From an uncultured Collinsella sp. (GTDB taxonomy: Bacteria; Actinomycetota; Coriobacteriia; Coriobacteriales; Coriobacteriaceae): DNA of 10,333 bases. Shown here piece after piece: positions 5,314 through 10,333 of this stretch. Position numbers and translations under genes: made by a program. Below the pieces are notes generated by a model. The model searched no databases. It saw nothing but the letters and a program-made list of their open reading frames with translations, and had not been told where the DNA came from. The stretch spans positions 1-10,333 of the forward strand of contig CAAFOA010000235.1 in the NCBI GenBank assembly GCA_900764415.1, written 5' to 3'. The stretch's first letter is position 1, and every line of letters starts with the position of its first letter.

Positions 5314-6879
5314 ATGACACCTGCGCGCTTTGAAATCGGGCAAAAGCATAAGCAGGAGAACGAGGCGGGTTCCAAGGCTAGTTGGAACACGCCTCGTTCC
5401 GATTCACGGCCAACGATGAGCTATCCATCGCGCATGGCCCTGGCTTTTGCCCTGACATCGCTCATGACGGTATTGGTGCTGGTGGGCGTAGTCTCCGTTG
5501 TATGGGGCACGGTTTTTACGGATTACACGCGCTCCAACATTGTCGAAATCGCCAATTCCGCTGCCGAAAAGTTGGCAACGTCATATGAGGAAAACGGTTC
5601 TTGGACCGCGGGGGAGCTGCGTACGGTCGCGACATCGAGCTTGGTGTCCGACGATCTTGGTATGCAGGTCGTCAATAAAAAGGGCGTCATCGTCTACGAC
5701 GACTCGTGGCCCTCGGCAAGCGCTACTGCCGATGTACGCGAAAATCAGGCGACGACCGACGATACGAGCGGAAAGAAGGCATCGCACAGCCCAGTCTCGT
5801 CTGCTCCCACCGATTCCAATAGTGTTGCCAACGTTGAGATCGTGACGTCCTCCGGCGAGCACGTGGGTCAGGTCAAATTGTGGGCGGTTGGCTCCGATGC
5901 CCTGCTCACCAGGGCAGACTCAGCATTCAGAGAGAAGACCTTTAACGCCATGGCCCTTGCCGCGGTTGTGGCCGTCTGCATCTCGGTCGTTATCGGAGCG
6001 CTCATGTCGCGCATGCTCACCAAGCCGATTCATCGTATTACCAGCACCGCCAAGCAGATTCGCGATGGAGACCTGTCCGCTCGTACGGGCTTGCGCGGCG
6101 ATGATGAGATCGATCAGCTGGGAGAGACCTTCGACGAGATGGCCACCTCACTCGAGAAGGACATGAAGCACGAGAAGCGCCTGACCTCTGATGTTGCCCA
6201 CGAGCTGCGCACGCCGCTCATGGCCATGCTTGCGACGGTCGAGGCCATGCAGGACGGCGTGTACCCCACCGACGACGAACATCTGGAGACAGTCGCATCC
6301 GAGACACGTCGTCTGGCCCGTCTGGTGCAGCAGATGCTCGACCTGTCGCGCATGGAAAACAGTACCGCGCCGCTCAACCTGGAGCCGGTGGATATGGTGC
6401 CGTTTGTGCGTTCGATTGTGAATGGCCAGGAGCGCCTGTTTGCCGACCGCGACCTTCGTCTTCGCTTTGCGGATGAAACCCAGGGGCATGACGATGTCGT
6501 CGAGGCCGATCCCGATATGATCACGCAATGCGTCATCAACCTCATGAGTAATGCCATGCGCTATACCCCCGAGGGGGGTTGGGTCGTGGTGTCGGTGCTC
6601 AGCGACCGTAAGCACGTCGATATCGCGGTTTCGGATACGGGCATCGGTATCGCCAAGGATGATTTGTCGCGCATCTTCGGTCGTTTTTGGCGTGCTGACG
6701 CCAGTCGCGCTCGCGAGGCGGGTGGCCTGGGCGTGGGCCTCGCCGTGACCAAGCAGATTGTCGAGCGTCATCACGGCTACATATCCGTGGAGTCGGAGCT
6801 TGGAAAGGGTACGACTTTTACGATTCATCTGCCTCGCGAGCACACGGCGGACGCGGCATCTACTACAATGGAGCACTAG
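5314..6879 (+). CDS. membrane sensor histidine kinase (HAMP-HisKA-HATPase_c)
   Basis: This 521-residue kinase is the partner of the preceding response regulator. Residues 1-34 are a hydrophilic leader, TM1 is about 42-68, an extracytoplasmic sensor of about 140 residues carries a Ser/Thr-rich insert (about 135-170), and TM2 is about 211-232. HAMP is about 233-285. HisKA contains the phospho-acceptor His296 in SDVAHELRTPLMAM. The ATPase domain has the N box (CVINLMSNAMRYTPEGG; Asn409, Asn413), G1 (DTGIG, 441-445), F box (FGRFWRAD) and G2 (GLGVGLAV, 471-478). All catalytic motifs look intact. The ATG at 5314 has AAGGA (5301-5305) eight bases upstream, overlapping the regulator's stop. An alternative start is ATG 5416 (MSYPSRMALAF), six residues before TM1; it has no RBS, but would leave the large inverted repeat 5358-5399 outside the coding region. 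I favour 5314 on RBS grounds, with some doubt. Confidence 0.92.
   Translation: MTPARFEIGQKHKQENEAGSKASWNTPRSDSRPTMSYPSRMALAFALTSLMTVLVLVGVVSVVWGTVFTDYTRSNIVEIANSAAEKLATSYEENGSWTAGELRTVATSSLVSDDLGMQVVNKKGVIVYDDSWPSASATADVRENQATTDDTSGKKASHSPVSSAPTDSNSVANVEIVTSSGEHVGQVKLWAVGSDALLTRADSAFREKTFNAMALAAVVAVCISVVIGALMSRMLTKPIHRITSTAKQIRDGDLSARTGLRGDDEIDQLGETFDEMATSLEKDMKHEKRLTSDVAHELRTPLMAMLATVEAMQDGVYPTDDEHLETVASETRRLARLVQQMLDLSRMENSTAPLNLEPVDMVPFVRSIVNGQERLFADRDLRLRFADETQGHDDVVEADPDMITQCVINLMSNAMRYTPEGGWVVVSVLSDRKHVDIAVSDTGIGIAKDDLSRIFGRFWRADASRAREAGGLGVGLAVTKQIVERHHGYISVESELGKGTTFTIHLPREHTADAASTTMEH
5358..5399. repeat. 18-bp near-perfect inverted repeat near the start of the kinase gene
   Basis: Left arm GAACGAGGCGGGTTCCAA (5358-5375) and right arm TTGGAACACGCCTCGTTC (5382-5399) are complementary at 17 of 18 positions (G5368 faces A5389). 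They are separated by the 6-nt loop GGCTAG. In mRNA this is a very stable stem-loop starting 44 nt after the likely kinase start codon. No T-tract follows on either strand, so it is not an ordinary intrinsic terminator. It encodes the hydrophilic leader residues 15-29 of the kinase. Possible roles are control of regulator-to-kinase ratio, RNase III processing, or a protein-binding palindrome. Confidence 0.85.
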
Positions 6880-6938
6880 CTTTTCGCTATTCGGTGAAGG
6901 AGGGGTTTCGTCCCTGCCGCTCCGAGTTTGCGAAAACG

Positions 6939-6956
6939 TGCGGGAAAGAACCCGCA
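6939..6956 (+). promoter_or_regulatory. hairpin in the purC leader
   Basis: TGCGGG (6939-6944) and CCCGCA (6951-6956) pair perfectly around the loop AAAGAA. The sequence after it is TTACTGTCGTATTT, only moderately T-rich. It may be a weak terminator of the two-component operon or a leader element of purC, whose Shine-Dalgarno begins about 19 nt downstream. No purine-riboswitch core or PurR-box consensus was recognised in the 109-bp gap 6880-6988, and no clear -35/-10 pair. Confidence 0.4.
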
Positions 6957-6988
6957 TTACTGTCGTATTTAGGTAAGGAGTGACTCAC

Positions 6989-7876
6989 GTGACAACGATG
7001 GAGCGTCGTCCGGATTCCCGTGGCAAGGTTCGTGATATCTATGATGCCGGTGAAAACCTGCTGATGGTCGCCACCGACCGCATTTCTGCGTTCGACTTCA
7101 TTCTTCCCGACGAGATTCCGTTTAAGGGAGAGGTGCTCAACCGCATCTCGGCATTCTGGTTCGATAAGTTTGCCGACATCGTCCCCAACCACCTCGTCTC
7201 CATCGACCCGGCGGATTTCCCCGAGGAGTTTGCCGAGTATCGTGACTATCTCGCTGGTCGCGCCATGCTGGTCAAGAAGGCCCAGACGATTCCTATCGAG
7301 TGCATCGTCCGCGGCTATCTGACCGGTTCGGGCAAGAAGACCTATGACGAGAACGGCACCGTCTGTGGCATTCAGCTGCCTGAGGGCCTGACGGAGGCGT
7401 CCAAGCTCCCTGAGCCGCTGTTCACGCCCTCCACGAAGGCCGAGATCGGTGACCATGACGAGAACATCTCGTATGAGCGTTGCTGCGAGATCGTGGGTGA
7501 GGACATCGCCACGCAGATTCGCGACCTGTCCCTCAAGATCTACAAGGCCGCTGCCGAGTACGCCGCGACCCGTGGCATCATCATTGCCGACACCAAGTTC
7601 GAGTTTGGTGTTATTGATGGCAAGGTCACGCTGATCGACGAGTGCCTCACGCCCGACTCCAGCCGTTTCTGGCCTGCTGCCAGCTACGAGGAGGGCAAGA
7701 TCCAGCCTAGCTACGACAAGCAATTCGTCCGCAATTGGCTCAAGGCCAACTGGGATATGACGGGGGAGACCCCGCACCTGCCCGCCGAGGTCATCGATGG
7801 CACGTCCGAGCGCTATCGCGAGGCCTTCCAAATCATCACGGGCTCCCAGTTCACAAGCATGAAGGAGAACGCGTAA
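6989..7876 (+). CDS. purC: phosphoribosylaminoimidazole-succinocarboxamide (SAICAR) synthetase
   Basis: This 295-residue cytoplasmic enzyme joins CAIR and aspartate, using ATP, to make SAICAR in de novo purine synthesis. Family motifs appear in order: GKVRDIYDAG, the ATP-site segment TDRISAFDFILPDEIPFKG, LNRISAFWF, the PurC signature region IPIECIVRGYLTGSGKKTYDENG, LPEPLFTPSTKAEIGDHDENIS, IIIADTKFEFG and LIDECLTPDSSRFW. The length matches the longer PurC type. The start GTG at 6989 is chosen because AAGGAG (6975-6980) lies 8 nt upstream. A GTG at 6980 overlaps that RBS, and an ATG at 6998 is too far from it. No other purine genes are in the window. The next gene begins directly after its stop codon, so the two form one transcript. 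Confidence 0.97.
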   Translation: MTTMERRPDSRGKVRDIYDAGENLLMVATDRISAFDFILPDEIPFKGEVLNRISAFWFDKFADIVPNHLVSIDPADFPEEFAEYRDYLAGRAMLVKKAQTIPIECIVRGYLTGSGKKTYDENGTVCGIQLPEGLTEASKLPEPLFTPSTKAEIGDHDENISYERCCEIVGEDIATQIRDLSLKIYKAAAEYAATRGIIIADTKFEFGVIDGKVTLIDECLTPDSSRFWPAASYEEGKIQPSYDKQFVRNWLKANWDMTGETPHLPAEVIDGTSERYREAFQIITGSQFTSMKENA

Positions 7877-8452
7877 GTGAGTACCCGTAGCGCCACGAAC
7901 AAGCGCACGCAATCCCGCGAGGTTACCGGGGTTGCGCGCAAGTCCGCCGCATCCGCTAAGCCCGCCCGTCAGGCAGCGAGCTCTGTTCACGTCGTGCCGG
8001 CATCATCCAAGGCACGCCGCAAAGAGCTCGAGAAGGGCGAAAACCTGGAAGGCCTTTCCAAGGAGGAAAAACGCGCCCGCAAGGCCAAGCAGCGCGCCCG
8101 CGAGGATCGCATCTACACGGTGTCGAATATCCTTCTCAAGCAGGATGAGGACTACACCAAGCGCCGCCGTATTTGGTGGGCTGTGCTCGCCATTGGCATG
8201 GTGCTCGTCGTGGCAATTTGGGCTTCGCTCTACTTCATTCCCGGCGGCACGGTGTCCAGTCCCGTCCAGATGGTCGGCATCGTTTTGTCCTATGTCATCA
8301 TCCTGGGTGACTTTATCTACGACTTCGCTCGTATTCGTCCCCTGCGCAACATGTACCGCGCGCAGGCCGAGGGCATGTCCGAGAACAAGCTCAACGCTCT
8401 TATCGAGCGCGCGGCTGCCGAGGAGGACAAAAAGGACTCCAAGAAGAAGTAG
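7877..8452 (+). CDS. small basic two-TM membrane protein, function unknown
   Basis: This 191-residue protein is not recognised. Residues 1-80 are hydrophilic and rich in Lys, Arg, Ala and Ser (KARRKELEKGENLEGLSKEEK), probably disordered or coiled. Two hydrophobic helices follow at about 99-121 (WWAVLAIGMVLVVAIWASLYF) and 128-150 (SPVQMVGIVLSYVIILGDFIYDF). The C-terminus is charged and ends in a Lys-rich tail. With a short PGG loop between helices, both ends are predicted to be cytoplasmic. It starts with GTG immediately after the purC TAA; the RBS AAGGAG (7862-7867) lies within the end of purC, nine bases upstream. The unit ends at the terminator 8483-8513. Co-transcription with purC is clear from the spacing, but no purine-related role can be read from the sequence. 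Confidence 0.85.
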   Translation: MSTRSATNKRTQSREVTGVARKSAASAKPARQAASSVHVVPASSKARRKELEKGENLEGLSKEEKRARKAKQRAREDRIYTVSNILLKQDEDYTKRRRIWWAVLAIGMVLVVAIWASLYFIPGGTVSSPVQMVGIVLSYVIILGDFIYDFARIRPLRNMYRAQAEGMSENKLNALIERAAAEEDKKDSKKK

Positions 8453-8482
8453 CGTTTGCATCCATACTTATCGCTAAGATAT

Positions 8483-8513
8483 AAGGCGCGTCGTTTTTGC
8501 GGCGCGCCTTTTT
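8483..8513 (+). terminator. Rho-independent terminator after the purC unit
   Basis: Left arm AAGGCGCGTCG (8483-8493) pairs with right arm CGGCGCGCCTT (8500-8510). The 11-bp stem has one T-G pair, a TTTTTG loop, and T residues running to 8513. It closes the purC/membrane-protein transcript and separates it from the aminopeptidase gene 28 bp downstream. Confidence 0.92.
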
Positions 8514-8541
8514 ACTGTTCTATAGATAGATGGAGTGGCAC

Positions 8542-9822
8542 ATGATTCGAGCTGCCCTGACGGTCGAAGAAGCTCTGGAGGGCATGAAGGCCCTGGAGCC
8601 CAAGATTAAAAACTATGCGCGCCTGGTTGTCCGCAAGGGCGTAAACGTCAAGCCCGGCCAGGAGGTTGTCGTTCAGTCTCCGGTCGAGTGCGCGCCGTTT
8701 GCGCGCGTGGTGGTCGCGGAGGCCTATGCTGCCGGCGCCGGTCACGTGACGGTTGTTTGGGCTGACGATGCCGTGACGAGGCTCGCGTACGAGCATGTCG
8801 AGAAAAGCTATTTTGAGCAGACACCCGAGTGGAAGCGCATGCAGCTGGATTCCTTGGCCCAGGATGGTGCCTGCTTTGTCTTTATCGAGGGTGCGGATCC
8901 TGCGGCTCTCAAGGGCATCGATCCAGCCAAACCGGCCGCGGCATCCAAGGCGAGGAATACGCAGTGCAAAGTTTTCCGCCGTGGACTGGATTACAACATC
9001 AATCCGTGGTGCATCGCCGGCGCTCCGGTCGTGGCTTGGGCGCGCGAGGTGTTCCCGGGAGATGCGGACGAGGTCGCAATCTATAAGCTGTGGAATGCGA
9101 TTTTGCATACCGCCCGTGCCGATGGCCAGGACCCGGAGAGCGACTGGGAACTCCATGACGCCGCATTCGAAAAGAACCTGCGTTTCCTGAACGACAATCG
9201 TTTCGACTACCTGCATTACACCGCGGCAAATGGAACCGATCTGACGATTGGCATGACGAAGGGTCACGAGTGGGCCGGCGGCAAGGGCAAGACGCCCGAT
9301 GGGCACCCCTTCTTCCCCAACATTCCCACCGAGGAAGTATTCACCTCGCCCGATCGCATGCGCGCTGACGGTATCGTGTACTCGGCCATGCCGCTCATCC
9401 ACCACGGCAATAAAGTCGACGATTTTTGGATTAAGTTCGAGGGCGGCCGCGTGGTGGACTACGACGCCCGCGTGGGCAAGGCAACGCTCGCAAGTATCAT
9501 CGATACTGACGAGGGCGCTGCTCACCTGGGAGAGGTCGCGCTCATTTCCAAGAATACGCCGATTCGCGAAAGTGGCGTACTGTTCTACGATACGCTGTAT
9601 GACGAGAACGCTAGCTGCCATCTCGCGCTAGGTGTCGGTTTCCCCGAATGCATCGAAGGCGGGTACGACATGTCCAAAGAGGAGCTCCTGGAGCATGGCG
9701 TAAACGTCTCGAGCACGCATGTCGACTTTATGATTGGCACGGACGATATCGATATTGCGGGCATTACACCTGATGGACGTGAAGTTGTGATTTTCCAGAA
9801 CGGCCAATGGAGTTGGGAATAG
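8542..9822 (+). CDS. M29-family metallo-aminopeptidase
   Basis: This 426-residue cytoplasmic aminopeptidase of family M29 (aminopeptidase T/S type) releases N-terminal amino acids from peptides using two divalent metal ions. The N-terminal domain has LVVRKGVNVKPGQEVVVQSPVE. Putative metal ligands are spaced as in aminopeptidase T: Glu265 in IPTEEVFTSPD, Glu331 in HLGEVAL, His360 in ASCHLALG, and His393/Asp395 in STHVDFMIG. Seven residues after His360, where I recall aminopeptidase T having Tyr, this protein has Phe367. The ATG at 8542 is preceded by TGGAG (8531-8535) at 6 nt; an ATG at 8530 overlaps that RBS and is rejected. No terminator separates it from the downstream tRNA gene, so its transcript probably runs to the terminator at 9936-9965. 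A peptide-nutrition role is typical of the family. Confidence 0.93.
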   Translation: MIRAALTVEEALEGMKALEPKIKNYARLVVRKGVNVKPGQEVVVQSPVECAPFARVVVAEAYAAGAGHVTVVWADDAVTRLAYEHVEKSYFEQTPEWKRMQLDSLAQDGACFVFIEGADPAALKGIDPAKPAAASKARNTQCKVFRRGLDYNINPWCIAGAPVVAWAREVFPGDADEVAIYKLWNAILHTARADGQDPESDWELHDAAFEKNLRFLNDNRFDYLHYTAANGTDLTIGMTKGHEWAGGKGKTPDGHPFFPNIPTEEVFTSPDRMRADGIVYSAMPLIHHGNKVDDFWIKFEGGRVVDYDARVGKATLASIIDTDEGAAHLGEVALISKNTPIRESGVLFYDTLYDENASCHLALGVGFPECIEGGYDMSKEELLEHGVNVSSTHVDFMIGTDDIDIAGITPDGREVVIFQNGQWSWE

Positions 9823-9841
9823 TCCCAGACCGTGGTACAAT
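9813..9841 (+). promoter_or_regulatory. promoter of tRNA-Lys
   Basis: A -35 TTGGGA (9813-9818) and -10 TACAAT (9836-9841) are separated by 17 bp, with an extended -10 TG at 9833-9834. Transcription would start about 9848, a few bases before the mature tRNA. The -35 box lies within the last codons of the aminopeptidase gene. The boxes are visible; use is inferred from position and spacing. Confidence 0.7.
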
Positions 9842-9850
9842 GCCACCCGC

Positions 9851-9926
9851 GGGCCGTTAGCTCAGCTGGCAGAGCAGGGGACTTTTAATCCCAAGGTCCA
9901 GGGTTCGAACCCCTGACGGCCCACCA
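9851..9926 (+). tRNA. tRNA-Lys (anticodon UUU)
   Basis: This is a 76-nt cloverleaf. The acceptor arms GGGCCGT and ACGGCCC pair perfectly. The D-stem is GCTC/GAGC, the anticodon loop CTTTTAA places TTT at the anticodon positions, and the T-arm is CAGGG-TTCGAAC-CCCTG. The discriminator is A and the CCA end is encoded (9924-9926). The anticodon stem's outermost pair is a G-A mismatch, common at that position. It reads AAA and AAG lysine codons. It has its own promoter inside the end of the aminopeptidase gene and a terminator directly downstream. Confidence 0.97.
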
Positions 9927-9935
9927 TAGAAAAGA

Positions 9936-9965
9936 AAGCGATCGACTCCGGTTGGTCGCTTTTTT
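9936..9965 (+). terminator. Rho-independent terminator after tRNA-Lys
   Basis: Left arm AAGCGATCGAC (9936-9946) and right arm GTTGGTCGCTT (9951-9961) form an 11-bp stem with two G-U pairs and a TCCG loop. A T-tract runs from 9960 to 9965. It begins 10 nt after the encoded CCA end. It most likely terminates both the tRNA transcript and read-through from the aminopeptidase gene. Confidence 0.92.
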
Positions 9966-9966
9966 G

Positions 9967-10211
9967 TTGCCGCGGCACGGGTTCGAACCCGAACTTCTCT
10001 ATATATAAGAACGCTTGGCGAACAAAACCTGCCTTTTACCGACGGGAAACAAATAGCTGATGCTTTTGGAGTAAAGTGGCGCTCCAGAGATGACCGATGC
10101 CTTAACACCTATAAACCAGCTGGTCATCGCCAATATCAGAAGCTGCTGCTTCAGTTTTAACCTCAGTGATGCGACTGAGGGACCTATTCATTTGTGAACA
10201 AAATATGGAGT
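9967..10211 (+). other. gene-free, hairpin-rich intergenic region
   Basis: I see no credible coding region on either strand in this stretch. It holds a T-arm-like palindrome (9979-9990), an AT-rich TATATATAA at 10000-10008, and a series of small inverted repeats. These are TGGAG/CTCCA (10067-10071/10082-10086), GATGACC/GGTCATC (10089-10095/10122-10128), the palindrome ACCAGCTGGT (10115-10124), GAAGC/GCTTC (10139-10143/10148-10152) and CCTCAGT/ACTGAGG (10161-10167/10174-10180). No convincing -35/-10 pair for a downstream rRNA operon was found, though one is expected here if the rRNA-leader call is right. Confidence 0.5.
9979..9990. repeat. second copy of the tRNA T-arm core palindrome
   Basis: GGGTTCGAACCC occurs at 9901-9912 inside tRNA-Lys and again at 9979-9990, just past the terminator, 78 bp apart. 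The motif is a perfect 12-bp palindrome. No surrounding cloverleaf is present at the second copy, so it is not another tRNA gene. It may be a remnant of a tRNA-end duplication or chance. Confidence 0.5.
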
Positions 10212-10333
10212 GCGGGATTCCCGCCCGCGGGGGCCCTCCGGTCTGGCAATATATCTCCTTGCCGCGCGGCCCGGTCGGACCGGGAACCAGCGCAGGCGTG
10301 CACCTTGAGAACCGGATACTGCGAGGATGGACA
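10212..10333 (+). other. putative rRNA operon leader at the contig end
   Basis: The last 33 bases contain CACCTTGAGAACCGGATACT (10301-10320), resembling the conserved element found shortly before mature rRNA ends in many Gram-positive rrn operons (CTTTGAGAAC-like). The preceding GC-rich sequence forms hairpins GCGGG/CCCGC (10212-10216/10220-10224), GGCAA/TTGCC (about 10245-10263) and CCCGGT/ACCGGG (10270-10275/10279-10284), as expected of processed pre-rRNA leaders. The contig ends before any mature 16S or 23S sequence. Assembly breakage at a repeated rRNA operon would explain the end point. The call rests on motif memory and position. Confidence 0.45.

Noticed and set aside
6880..6988. Purine riboswitch or PurR box before purC
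   Set aside because: Neither the purine aptamer core nor a PurR-box-like pair was found; only a simple 6-bp hairpin is visible.
6887..7990. Long minus-strand open frame (367 codons) over purC
   Set aside because: It is antisense to an unambiguous purC, its composition is that of a shadow frame of GC-rich codons, and it has no recognisable motif.
8512..9621. Minus-strand open frame (369 codons) over the aminopeptidase gene
   Set aside because: It is antisense to a clear M29 gene, shows no domain motifs and runs into the terminator.
9857..10108. Minus-strand open frame of 83 codons across tRNA-Lys and its terminator
   Set aside because: The C-terminal SGVRTLDLGIKSPLLCQLS is the well-known spurious translation of the antisense strand of a tRNA gene.
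1..10333. CRISPR array, prophage, insertion sequence or defence system
   Set aside because: No spaced direct repeats, transposase, integrase, nuclease or toxin-like genes were seen on either strand.

Overview
The window looks like one complete assembly contig rather than an arbitrary slice. It opens with 30 bases of Illumina Nextera (Tn5) adapter and ends in what resembles the leader just upstream of a ribosomal RNA operon, a repeat at which short-read assemblies usually break. Moderately high GC, strong Gram-positive Shine-Dalgarno sites, GTG starts, a twin-arginine lipoprotein, a stand-alone TSCPD protein and an 'ACCTTGAGAACCGG' pre-rRNA element suggest a high-GC Gram-positive gut bacterium, most likely Coriobacteriia (a Collinsella-like organism). 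That placement is inference from style and gene content, not from a search.

Layout, all genes on the + strand. (1) 1-142: adapter, the last codons of an upstream gene and a strong Rho-independent terminator. (2) 205-2837: two translationally coupled genes, a membrane-anchored amino-acid-type solute-binding protein and a two-TM diguanylate cyclase with a large extracytoplasmic domain, a PAS-like region and an intact GGDEF motif. No permease or ATPase genes accompany them, so this reads as a c-di-GMP sensory module. (3) 2844-4425: a potentially structured intergenic RNA, an 87-aa TSCPD protein and, overlapping it by one base, a Tat-exported beta-rich lipoprotein of unknown function. (4) 4486-6879: a leader hairpin, then an OmpR/PhoB-type response regulator and a two-TM HAMP histidine kinase; the kinase's 5' coding region contains an 18-bp near-perfect inverted repeat. 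(5) 6939-8513: purC (SAICAR synthetase) coupled to a small two-TM basic protein and closed by a terminator. (6) 8542-9965: an M29 metallo-aminopeptidase, then tRNA-Lys(UUU), whose promoter lies in the last codons of the aminopeptidase gene and whose terminator probably serves both. (7) 9967-10333: about 370 bp without a credible gene but rich in short hairpins, ending in the rRNA-leader-like motif.

Most of this is housekeeping and signalling content. No CRISPR array, phage gene, insertion sequence or recognisable defence system is visible. The items most worth a second look are the binding-protein/diguanylate-cyclase pair, the inverted repeat inside the kinase gene, the structured intergenic regions at 2844-2910 and 4486-4522, and the hairpin-rich tract before the putative rRNA operon.
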